Positions 16,769 through 25,600 of a DNA stretch of 36,607 bases are shown here, in pieces. Source of the stretch: Pirellulaceae bacterium (GTDB taxonomy: Bacteria > Planctomycetota > Planctomycetia > Pirellulales > Pirellulaceae); NCBI GenBank assembly GCA_028066335.1, contig JALCBQ010000013.1:1-36607 (forward strand), read 5' to 3'. The translations under genes were made by a program, and so were the position numbers. Every line of letters begins with the position of its first letter. The stretch's first letter is position 1. The notes under the pieces are model-generated. The model did no database searches. It saw nothing but the letters and a program-made list of their open reading frames with translations, and was not told the origin of the DNA.

Positions 16769-17774
16769 CATGTGCTTCGCGTTGTCGTCGCTTTCTCTCC
16801 TCTTTGGCCACTCGTTTACGTTCTCTTTTTTTTGTGTGGTCTTCAACACGAATAATCATTTGCCGAAGATCGTTGATTTCGTATTCTTTCTCTTCGATTT
16901 GTTGCTTTAATTTTGCAATTCGCCTTTCAGGGTTAATACTGAGGATTTTTTCAATCGCTTCAAGCAGAAGGATGGCTCGGTACGCCTTGATAGCCATTCC
17001 ACGAAGTCGATAAAGCCGCATAAGGCGGGCAGCCTGGAAGATTCTAAGAAACGAGAGCAAAGGCAAGACGATAATTGCCAGATCGAGCCAGTGCTCAATA
17101 CAGTAAGTGATTTTTTTAGGGACGACCGAGATCATAATGAGGAATTCAAGGGCAAAGGCGACCCAAATTACAAGGGTTCCAAACATAACCCACTGTTTTA
17201 AGATCGGACTACTTTCGACGGTTTCATTCCAATAGAATTCAGCCCCCAGTACGGGCAAAATTAAAATTGCTATAAAAATCATTGGAAAGCTAAAGCGTTT
17301 GGCAACCGCATCAGCAAGCTCCCGAGAAGGTTTTTGCCACTTTGTTATTGGTAACCAGACAAAGTGCAAAACTTTTATCTTTTCTTTTACATGAAGTCCT
17401 TTTTCAAGGGGTGGAGGGGTACTGTGCCCTCTGCCACAAAGTCGTAGAGGGGGTATGAGTACCATTAGCCAGTCTCGCCAACAAGTTTGGCTATTTGGCA
17501 TCGTGTGGAGTAAAACCAATTCCAGGAAAATAATAATGTGCACAAGCCCCATATAAGTAAAAAGAATAGGGAGTGGGGCCCCTTCCAATTGCTCTAGCCA
17601 TAATATTGCCCCTCGGACACAAAGGAGATATCCAAACAAAAGCACAAACATCGGGGCAGCCAGAAGGCGATCAAGGAGGGTCGGTTCAGCAAACCAGGTC
17701 ACCTCGTTCGTCTCAATGGCTGGCTCCTCTACGATCACCTGATTTGTATTAAGAGTATTCGGTTCGGTCGACAT
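16749..17774 (-). CDS. voltage-sensor-like membrane protein with coiled-coil tail
   Basis: A 341-residue membrane protein. Hydrophobic segments lie at about 36-60, 68-91, 162-182, 195-218 and 228-260. The last three resemble a voltage-sensing domain. E210 lies in the S2-like helix (FALEFLIMI) and D231 in the S3-like helix (HWLDLAIIV). The S4-like helix has arginines at every third place: R250, R253 and R256, plus R258. A weaker copy may occupy the first half, ending in WRDWLMVLIPPLR (99-111). No pore helix or selectivity motif follows. Instead a charged coiled coil runs from about 280 to the end, with strongly basic and acidic blocks. This resembles the voltage-sensor-only proton channel Hv1 in outline, but a regulatory or scaffold role is possible. 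The start has no clear ribosome site. It is divergent from the BioF-like gene. Confidence 0.65.
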   Translation of the reverse strand: MSTEPNTLNTNQVIVEEPAIETNEVTWFAEPTLLDRLLAAPMFVLLFGYLLCVRGAILWLEQLEGAPLPILFTYMGLVHIIIFLELVLLHTMPNSQTCWRDWLMVLIPPLRLCGRGHSTPPPLEKGLHVKEKIKVLHFVWLPITKWQKPSRELADAVAKRFSFPMIFIAILILPVLGAEFYWNETVESSPILKQWVMFGTLVIWVAFALEFLIMISVVPKKITYCIEHWLDLAIIVLPLLSFLRIFQAARLMRLYRLRGMAIKAYRAILLLEAIEKILSINPERRIAKLKQQIEEKEYEINDLRQMIIRVEDHTKKRERKRVAKEERKRRQREAHEKESRH

Positions 17775-17931
17775 TTTGTTCTTTATAGCCAGGAGAGTAA
17801 CGGGAAGATCTTCTTTGGAAGAGGATGCTTTAGGTCACACACTCTTGCAAGGGAGCTTTTTTCCAACACGGAGAAAATTTTCTGGTATCATTTGTTGGAG
17901 AAGAGATACTTTACCAAAAAAGAGACAATAA

Positions 17932-19131
17932 ATGAAACCGAATGAAGAATTTTATGAATCTTCGCCTTTGGCATGGATCCGGAGAGATCTTGAGAAACTC
18001 GAAAAGAACACTTTACGGAGGTACTTACAATGTTGTCAAGCGAACAACAAACCCGGAAGGCTCCTTTTAGAAGGTAAAGAATATATAAACTTTAGTGCGA
18101 ACGACTACCTTGGCCTGGCAACGAATAAGACGATACAAAAGGTGTTGTATGCACAGGCAAAAAAAATAACCAGTTGGGGTCGTGGAGCAAGTCCACTTGT
18201 CACGGGCCGAACCGAAGAACATGCCTCTCTGGAGCAAACATTGGCCGAGTGGAAAAAGCAGCAAGCCGCTCTTTTGTTTACAACAGGATATGCGGCTAAT
18301 ATAGGGACGATCGGCGCCCTCGTTGGTAAAGAAGATTTTGTCTACTCTGATGAGAAAAACCACGCAAGTATCATTGATGGGGTACGGCTGAGTGGAGCTC
18401 AGGCCGTTGTTTATCGCCATCTGGACATGGATGATCTTGCCAAAAAACTACAAAAGACAAAAGGGCAGGGGAGCCGTCGCTTGATTGTCACTGATACCCT
18501 CTTTAGCATGAATGGTGACATCGCTCCTCTTGAAGAAATTGTTACCCTGGCCGAGCAGTACGGCTGTATGACAATGGTTGATGAGGCCCACGCGACAGGG
18601 GTCTTTGGAAAAACAGGGAGTGGCCTATGTGAAGAGGCTGGACTCTCTGGAAAAATCGATATACAACTTGGAACCCTTAGCAAAGGGCTCGGGTCACTTG
18701 GCGGTTTTGTCGCAGGGGATCAGGTACTTATTGATTATTTGGCAAATCGGGCGAGAAGCTATGTTTTCTCGACAGCACTTCCGCCTGCGGTCGCCTTAGC
18801 CGGAACTTTGGCCGTTGAGGAGATAAAACGGCACCCTTATTGGGGAGAGGAGTTACTCAATAAAGCTCGGTGGTTAAGAGAAACACTTAGCAAAATGGGT
18901 TGGGATACGGGTAGCAGCTGTTCCCAGATTATCCCGCTCATAGTTAAAAAGGCCGCGGTGGCGGTCGATATTTCGGAGAGGTTAAAAAATTTGGGTATTT
19001 GGGTTCCGGCGATTCGGCCTCCGAGTGTTGCAAGTGAGGAGTCGTTATTACGAGTTAGTCTTAGTTTAGCCCATCAACAAGATGATCTCATGACGCTTGT
19101 AGAAGGACTTCGTCAACTAAAAGTCGTTTAG
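17932..19131 (+). CDS. BioF-like alpha-oxoamine synthase (PLP enzyme)
   Basis: A 399-residue fold-type I PLP enzyme of the alpha-oxoamine synthase family, which joins an amino acid to an acyl thioester with loss of CO2. The PLP lysine is K251 in GTLSKGLGSLGGF. The pyridine-binding aspartate is D217 in MVDEAHATG, and H144 in EKNHAS stacks on the ring. NFSANDYLGLA (53-63) is the usual amino-terminal signature. The most likely product is 8-amino-7-oxononanoate for biotin (BioF), and glycine C-acetyltransferase (Kbl) is the main alternative. No other biotin gene is in the window, so the name is not certain. An AAGAGA sequence lies a few bases before the ATG. The PLP beta-family gene follows after about 180 bases. 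Confidence 0.88.
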   Translation: MKPNEEFYESSPLAWIRRDLEKLEKNTLRRYLQCCQANNKPGRLLLEGKEYINFSANDYLGLATNKTIQKVLYAQAKKITSWGRGASPLVTGRTEEHASLEQTLAEWKKQQAALLFTTGYAANIGTIGALVGKEDFVYSDEKNHASIIDGVRLSGAQAVVYRHLDMDDLAKKLQKTKGQGSRRLIVTDTLFSMNGDIAPLEEIVTLAEQYGCMTMVDEAHATGVFGKTGSGLCEEAGLSGKIDIQLGTLSKGLGSLGGFVAGDQVLIDYLANRARSYVFSTALPPAVALAGTLAVEEIKRHPYWGEELLNKARWLRETLSKMGWDTGSSCSQIIPLIVKKAAVAVDISERLKNLGIWVPAIRPPSVASEESLLRVSLSLAHQQDDLMTLVEGLRQLKVV

Positions 19132-19309
19132 GCCTTTTTTGCGATAGGGAGCTTCAACTTTTAAAGGCTCTTGACGTATAGAAAAGCTGGTAGGATACTG
19201 AGGGGGAAAGTGCTGGATTGTCGCAGTGTATCTACAAAGATTACTCTGGGCAATCGGCGTTACCCGCAATGTGACTTTTCTCGCACTATATTGTAAAGAG
19301 TTTTCGAGT

Positions 19310-20269
19310 ATGTCTGTTACTGCTTTCCCGCCCAATTGTTACGTTCAGCAAAATTTCAATATCCCCCTTGTTCCAATCCAGCTCGACGAAAAAGGGCCAA
19401 CGATCTGGTGCAAGCTTGAGTACCTTAACCCGAGTGGCTCAACGAAAGATCGAATTGCAAATTTCATTTTGGGAAAAGCGGTCAGGAGTGGCAAACTAAA
19501 AAAAGGTGGTTATGTTGTCGAAGCATCCAGTGGCTCAACTTCAATTTCAATGGCACTCGTCTGCGCCCAGTACTGCCTGAATTTTATAGCCGTTATGCCA
19601 GAAGGGGTGAGCAATGAACGGTCTATGATTATTCGGTCCTATGGAGGCGAGGTCGTCTTTTCACCTAAAGACGAAGGGGTTCTCGGCTCAATCCGGGTCG
19701 CGCAAGAGATTGCCGACAAAAAAAGCGCCTTTTTACCTCGCCAATTTTCAAATCTTGAGAACCCCGCCTCACACCGGCGTCAAACAGCAATTGAAATATT
19801 AAAAGAGATTCCATCGAACAGGGTCGATGCCGTTGTTAGTGGTGTTGGAACAGGTGGAACGTTAGTCGGCCTCTACAGCGGATTCGTCGATTTTGGCTGT
19901 GCAGTCAAGCCAGTCGCTGCAAAGCCAATGACGGGAAAGGCGCTGGCCGATATGGAGTGTTGTAGTTTTTCAAGCCGTATACCTGGAGTCGTTGACGGCC
20001 TCTCTGAAATTTATAGCAACGCAGATTTGCCGGGCCTTGTCGAACTAGAAGTCGACGACGATCTTGCCCTCGAGGCGACCCGAAGAATTATCAAAAAAGG
20101 GTTTCCTGTCGGCCCCAGTAGTGGTCTTAACTACGTTGCTGCTTGTCAAGTTGCCGAGGAATTAGGGCCAGGGGCGAACGTCGTGACCGTTTTTGCCGAT
20201 CGAATGGAACGTTATTTTTCGACGGAGCTTTTTCGTGAACTTGCTGCTGAGAGGGCTCCTGTTTTCTAG
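19310..20269 (+). CDS. cysteine synthase-like PLP enzyme (beta family)
   Basis: A 319-residue fold-type II PLP enzyme. The Schiff-base lysine is K46 in NPSGSTKDRIA, the PLP phosphate loop is GVGTGGT (178-184), and S270 in VGPSSG is the residue that contacts the ring nitrogen. In the loop that usually reads TSGNTG, which contacts substrate and PLP, this protein has SSGSTS (73-78), so the common asparagine is serine. The ATG at 19310 is preferred because the family begins here; an in-frame GTG at 19226 would add 28 residues that look unlike the family. AAAGAG lies about 8 bases before the ATG. Cysteine synthesis is the default guess, and cysteine desulfhydrase or another beta-replacement is possible. 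It converges with the SET-domain gene. Confidence 0.85.
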   Translation: MSVTAFPPNCYVQQNFNIPLVPIQLDEKGPTIWCKLEYLNPSGSTKDRIANFILGKAVRSGKLKKGGYVVEASSGSTSISMALVCAQYCLNFIAVMPEGVSNERSMIIRSYGGEVVFSPKDEGVLGSIRVAQEIADKKSAFLPRQFSNLENPASHRRQTAIEILKEIPSNRVDAVVSGVGTGGTLVGLYSGFVDFGCAVKPVAAKPMTGKALADMECCSFSSRIPGVVDGLSEIYSNADLPGLVELEVDDDLALEATRRIIKKGFPVGPSSGLNYVAACQVAEELGPGANVVTVFADRMERYFSTELFRELAAERAPVF

Positions 20270-20318
20270 AATCGTTGTTTGTAAAATACCTTTTGGGTAC
20301 GGGATTGTCGCGAAGTCG

Positions 20319-20789
20319 TTATTTCTTCTTCTTGGCTTTCTTCTTTTTTTTCTTTTTGATTTTCTTTAGAAGTTTAGGAAGCTCTTTCGGTGCGATAATG
20401 TAGCCGAGGCAGCGGGGGGAGCCGCAGTAACATGCCTGAGGCTTGACATCGGCCGTCCACCCGTAGTTGTAGGTCAATTCCCGGCCAGGTTCAATATTTA
20501 CAAGAGCTTCAAGGCCAAGAGTTTCGTTTCCCAAATCGACAAGCTGGCAGTTCGGATCGCAGCTGTGGTTAACCAAAGCGCCTGGAACACCCGGCTCCAG
20601 AACACGTCCTTCGCCAAGGTCCATACAATAGAGTGACGAATATCCCTCCTCGTCAATGAGTTGGCCATGGATTTCCATGACAAGTTGGCCTGGCTTGAAC
20701 TGGACAAGGGCAAAAACACCACGGCCAGCACCACTTTTAAGGGTTCGGATTTCGAACCTCTCGTCTTCATATGAGAGTATATCGCGCAT
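20319..20789 (-). CDS. SET-domain protein lysine methyltransferase with polylysine tail
   Basis: A 156-residue SET-domain protein. The core signature is NHSCDPNC (74-81), where N74 and H75 contact S-adenosylmethionine, followed by ELTYNYGW (104-111), with the catalytic tyrosine region Y107/Y109. A post-SET zinc motif CYCGSPRC (C120, C122, C127) follows, with C77 as the likely fourth ligand. The last 20 residues are almost all lysine, which suggests binding to nucleic acid or self-methylation. The family in eukaryotes methylates histone lysines. In bacteria the targets are poorly known, and the target here is unknown. The start has no clear Shine-Dalgarno sequence. It converges with the cysteine synthase-like gene, and a weak TACC/GGTA pairing lies between them. 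Confidence 0.9.
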   Translation of the reverse strand: MRDILSYEDERFEIRTLKSGAGRGVFALVQFKPGQLVMEIHGQLIDEEGYSSLYCMDLGEGRVLEPGVPGALVNHSCDPNCQLVDLGNETLGLEALVNIEPGRELTYNYGWTADVKPQACYCGSPRCLGYIIAPKELPKLLKKIKKKKKKKAKKKK

Positions 20790-20975
20790 TTAAGGCTGGG
20801 TCTCCACAGTAGTCGATCTTCTTTAGAAGTTTACTTGAACTTCCCCATTTGTCAGTCTTCTTTTAACGAATTTTGCGAAGAAAAACTTACATTGCCTTAA
20901 ATGGTCAAGAAAAGTACAATCACCCTCAAGGTCTCGCCCTTTTTTGACTTTTAGAGAATACTCCAAGGACGGAAA

Positions 20976-22058
20976 ATGAATCTTGCTTCAGAAGTCCCAC
21001 GTTTTGGCAATTGGGACCAAATGCAGTTGGGCAAAGAAATACTTACCCTGGAAGCTTCAGCCCTCTTGCAGCTGGCTAGGGAATTCGATTATCAGGCCTT
21101 TGCCAAAGCTGTCGAAATGGTCGCCAAATGTCAAGGCAATCTTATCGTTATTGGTATGGGCAAAGCCGGGCTCATTGGGAAAAAAATTAGTGCGACTCTT
21201 GCCTCGACGGGGACACCGAGCCATTTTCTGCACCCTGGCGAAGCTTACCATGGTGACCTAGGGCGTATTCACAAAAACGATATCGCTATGGTTCTCTCGT
21301 TCAGTGGAGAGACCGAGGAGGTCACACGACTACTACCGTCCCTTGTTCAGGCACAAGTTCCACTGATCGCTATTACCAAAGAAAAAACGAACACCTTAGG
21401 AGAGGCTGCGACTGTAACTCTTCCTTTGGGAGATCTCAAGGAGGCTTGTTCTCTCGGCCTTGCCCCGAGCACTAGCACTACGGCCATGTTGGCAATCGGA
21501 GACGCCGTCGCTCTTGTTGCTAGTAAACAAAAAGATTTTGCCGCCGAAGATTTTGCTCGGTTTCACCCTGGTGGCTCTCTTGGGAAAAAACTTGCGACAG
21601 TCAATGAGCTTATGCGACCACTAGGAGAGTGTCGCCTCGCCTCTGATAAAATGAGTGTTCGAGAAATTCTGGCAAGCCTCTCCTCCCCTGGCCGTCGTAC
21701 AGGGGCGATTATATTAACGAACTCTCAGGGAGAGTTAAGTGGAGTCTTTACCGATTCGGACCTCGCAAGGATTTTAGAACGAAAAGAAGACCATCTGCTG
21801 AGCCTTCCTATACACGAAATAATGACCGCAAATCCAGCTACTATTGATTCAGGTGAAAAAGTTGCTGTTGCCGTCCTTCTTTTGCAGGAGAAAAAAATTA
21901 GCGAGCTTCCTGTCGTCGATGTAAAAAATAGGCCTGTTGGACTTATTGATATTACCGATCTATTGACTCTTATGCCAACGGCTGAAAACCTCTCACCATC
22001 GCCTGAGTTAACAAATGGTTCCGGCCCGTTTCAGATTCTCCCTTCTTCACAAGAGTAG
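20976..22058 (+). CDS. kdsD: arabinose-5-phosphate isomerase (KpsF/GutQ family)
   Basis: A 360-residue cytoplasmic enzyme that interconverts ribulose 5-phosphate and arabinose 5-phosphate, the first committed step to the lipopolysaccharide sugar Kdo. A SIS sugar-phosphate domain (about 45-180) has VIGMGKAGLIGKK and FSGETEEV, and the family histidine H197 is in FHPGGSLGKK. Two CBS domains follow (about 213-270 and 280-333, with VFTDSDL and PVGLIDITDL) and may bind a nucleotide ligand. The order and length match E. coli KdsD. AAGGACGG lies about 4-11 bases before the ATG. It starts an operon with kdsC 24 bases downstream and the large Lpt-like gene after that. Confidence 0.95.
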   Translation: MNLASEVPRFGNWDQMQLGKEILTLEASALLQLAREFDYQAFAKAVEMVAKCQGNLIVIGMGKAGLIGKKISATLASTGTPSHFLHPGEAYHGDLGRIHKNDIAMVLSFSGETEEVTRLLPSLVQAQVPLIAITKEKTNTLGEAATVTLPLGDLKEACSLGLAPSTSTTAMLAIGDAVALVASKQKDFAAEDFARFHPGGSLGKKLATVNELMRPLGECRLASDKMSVREILASLSSPGRRTGAIILTNSQGELSGVFTDSDLARILERKEDHLLSLPIHEIMTANPATIDSGEKVAVAVLLLQEKKISELPVVDVKNRPVGLIDITDLLTLMPTAENLSPSPELTNGSGPFQILPSSQE

Positions 22059-22082
22059 CAGAGAATTAAAAGAGGGATAGCT

Positions 22083-22601
22083 ATGAATAGAAAGGAGCGG
22101 CTTGGTTCGATTAAATTGATTTTATCTGACGTTGATGGCGTATTTACCGACGGTGGAATTATTTTGGATGATCGTGGTGTCGAGACGAAACGATTTTCTG
22201 TTCAAGATGGAATGGGGATTAAGTTATGGCAACAAGCAGGTTATCGGTTTGGCATTGTTACAGCGCGCAAATCGAACGTTGTTCTTTTACGTAGCCAAGA
22301 ATTAAAAATAGATATCGTTTGTCAGGGAGCTTCTCCCAAGCTTGTTGCTGTTCAACAGATTTTAGAGAAAGAAAACTGCCAACCACACGAAGTTTGCTAC
22401 CTCGGTGACGATTTCCCTGACATCGCTGTACTTGGATATGTCGGTGCTGGGTTTGCCGTCTCAAATGCGGCTTCTGAGGTCAAAGAGATCGCCGATTATG
22501 TAACAGTCGCCGAAGGTGGGTATGGGGCAGTTCGGGAGGTTGTTCGGGAAATCCTCGTCGCTCAGGGGCGTTGGAATTCGGTTGTTGAGCTTTATCGTTA
22601 A
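22083..22601 (+). CDS. kdsC: 3-deoxy-manno-octulosonate-8-phosphate phosphatase
   Basis: A 172-residue HAD-family phosphatase that removes phosphate from Kdo-8-phosphate in lipopolysaccharide synthesis. The nucleophile motif is SDVDGVFTDG, with D16 as nucleophile and D18 as general acid. The second motif is VTAR (T60), the lysine is K86, and the magnesium motif is YLGDDFPD (D109, D110). It lacks a cap domain, as KdsC proteins do, and its length is usual for the family. AGAGGG lies before the ATG. The position between kdsD and the Lpt-like gene matches the E. coli order and supports the name. Confidence 0.95.
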   Translation: MNRKERLGSIKLILSDVDGVFTDGGIILDDRGVETKRFSVQDGMGIKLWQQAGYRFGIVTARKSNVVLLRSQELKIDIVCQGASPKLVAVQQILEKENCQPHEVCYLGDDFPDIAVLGYVGAGFAVSNAASEVKEIADYVTVAEGGYGAVREVVREILVAQGRWNSVVELYR

Positions 22602-22624
22602 GAAAAGTTGTTGTTAGCTCTTGT

Positions 22625-25600
22625 TTGTTTCTGAAAGTTTCATTGAGAAAAAATGTCGTGTCGTTTTCGTTAACTCGAGCGTTTTTAGGATGGTTGGCGG
22701 TATTGGGTATATATTTTTTGTATACCTTGTTGCTTGTTCCATGGATTGAGCCAACGACCGAAATTCGACGTGCTCATGGCGCCGATAACGCAAATTTTTC
22801 ACAAGGTGTTTTTGAGCGGAATCCTGGCCTCAGGGAATTGTTTCCTAAAGAGAGCTGGGAACGTCAAAAGCAGATGGTTCTTGAAACCGATCAGATGATC
22901 GTTTTTACGGAAAAGTACGAGTTCGTCGAGGCGATGCTCAAGCTCAAACCGTGCACTCTTGTGTTCAAGCAGGTAGACGAGAAACCGGCCTCGGCCCGCT
23001 ACTTTGTTATGCGTGCTCCAGATGGGGCGACGCTCCATTTTGACCAGCCGATTAGCTTACAAAATCGGGTCTTTGGAAAAATTGTTGCTGGACATCTCAA
23101 AGGAGATATTCAGATTCATAGTCCTGAGACCGAGCCAGGAAAACGGGATGCCATCGATGTCTTCACAAACAATCTTCAAATTACAAGAAAAGTGAACAGC
23201 CAAGGGGAGTTTGTTGGTACCTCTCTCTCTTCACATGGGAATATCGACTTTCGTCTTGGTGAACATGTTGGCAAGGGACGTTACCTGACGATTGAAATGG
23301 TGGAAAGTAACGGAAAAGAGGGGGTTACGACCTCCCAGGAGAGTTCCTCTCTTCGTAAGCTCGAATCACTTGAAATTGCTGAAGTCGATTATTTTCGGCT
23401 ATCGTTACCCGAGAACCAGCTCTTTAAGAAAGAATCGTCGGGCCTTTCGGCTACGACAGGAACGATATCCTCTTCTTCTCCTGTTACTGATCAAGGGCAA
23501 AATCTGGCAGCGGCAGAGCCAAAATCTCCAACAACAGTAGAAATAACATGTGCTGGCTCGTTCGAAGTCGACTTTCGTAAGCAAGTCGCCTCTTTTCACG
23601 AGCGAGTTCGAGTCGATCATGAACAAACCCCAGGGGAAACCGATCGACTCGAATGTGAAAAACTAGAGCTCTTTTTTGACAACGAGACGTTAAAACCTAC
23701 AGATGTCGCCACTCAAAAAGTATCACCCGAAAAAACCGACTCTCCTCTTGGAAAACCCCGACTCGTTGTCGCAACGGGGAACCCGGTCCGTTTCAGCTCG
23801 ATGGCTCACGAGACACGAATTCAATGCCGGGGGATGCGTTATGATCTCCTTACCGATCAGCTGACGTTGAAATCTGATAAAAAATCTCCAAAAGTCGTTT
23901 TGGAGCAACCCCAACATTACTTCGAAGCTGTTGAGTTGCAATATCAACTCGGCGAGAAAAATCAGCTTGGCAAATTATGGGCCGGCGGACCTGGTATTTA
24001 CCGTTGTGTCGTTACAAACAATGGGGAAGAGCTTCTTGGCAATCCTGTCGTTGCAACGACATCTATAGATTCTTCTGCCAGCGCTAAACTCTTTACAACG
24101 ATTTGGCAAAAAGAGCTTTACCTTTATCCTGACGAAGAGGGAGTGCCCGTCTTGTCATTTTTGGGAAATGTCCATACGACAATGGAAGGACAGGGTGAGT
24201 TTTGGGCAGAGAATATACACATTTGGCTTAGGCAGGTTGCTCTACGTGAGGACAATCGTCACGTTCATGAGACACTTTCGAGTGGGGGAAAACTGGCTTA
24301 TCGTCCTGATCGGATGCTCGCCAAAGGAAAGGTCTCGTTTGATACTATTTCTTTTTCGGGTGCGACACCCGAGTTAAAACTATGGTTTCTCTGGGACGAG
24401 GTTTCCAGCTCTGCAACGAATGCAGGTGTGCCCTCAGAAGGAGTCGCCTGGCTAGAAAAAAATCGTGTGCGAACGACTTCATATATCGAATCAGGGCGTC
24501 GTTTTGGCCGCGAGCTGACCTTAGTGTCGAATGATATGACCGGTAATTCGAAGAAGGTCAAGGTCACTGCCTTAAAACCGACCATGAATCCTCGATCCTC
24601 CTTCATGCAATCTGTTGCAGATCAAGCAAAATTCCATTTGACCGGGAATCAAATTTTAGGACAAATTTATTGTGAGACGGGACGTTGTGAACTGCAAAAG
24701 GCAAAAGTCGTTGGGGCTGTTCGGTTAACACAGTTACCACAAAACCAGTTGGGCCAGATTATCACCGAAGACCTGTTAACTGTTACTGGGAACGAACTCG
24801 ATATTCTGCAAGTAACGGGAGGGGACAGTGGTGTTATTTCGGTTAGGGGCGAGCCAGCCCACGTCGTTTATGGCGAGATGGAGTTTCTCAGTTCCAACTT
24901 AAATGTTGATCGTTCGACGAGTAACATTTGGAGTGAGCAGGCAGGTCAATTGATTTTACCGATGAATCAAAAGATGCAAAAACCTTTCCTGGGTAGTCGC
25001 CTGGCGACCATGGAAGATAGAAGTAACCAAACCTTCGTTGGAAAGCCTGTTTTCAGCTCTGAAAATTCTGTCCCTGCAGAGAAATTCAATATTACCTGGC
25101 AAGGTGGCCTCGACTTTGATGGTTACCAAGGGAAGCTCGTCTTTACCAAGCAAGTCGTCGCCCAAACGACAACACAAAAGGTATTGGCCCATCTACTCCG
25201 TTTAACCTTGGCTGAACCTGTTCCCCTAACAGGAAAGTTGAAGAAAAAAACGGAACTCAGGGAGGTCTATTTAGAAGGGGCACCTCTCGTTTTAGAAAAT
25301 CGAACGTTCGATACCCGTGGAGAGTGGGCGTCGATCGAAAGAGCCTATCTGCCCAATCTAACGATCAACCATCAATCGGGGGCAGTCGTTTCGACAGGAG
25401 GAGGGAATGTTACTGTCGTTCAAAAGGGGAATTCTCCTTTGTCCCCAGATAGAGTCGTTGCCCAAGCGGATCGCCCTCCCCAAACCCTTGGAGTCGTCGA
25501 TCAAAGCTCACCTTACTATTACGGTAAAATCGAATACCAACAAGGGATTACAGGAAACCTAGACCTTCAGACTTTACAATTTCACAAAGAAGTCGAAGCG

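Noticed and set aside
19226..19309. GTG start that would extend the cysteine synthase-like protein by 28 residues
   Set aside because: The added residues do not look like the family, and the ATG at 19310 has a better ribosome site and usual length.
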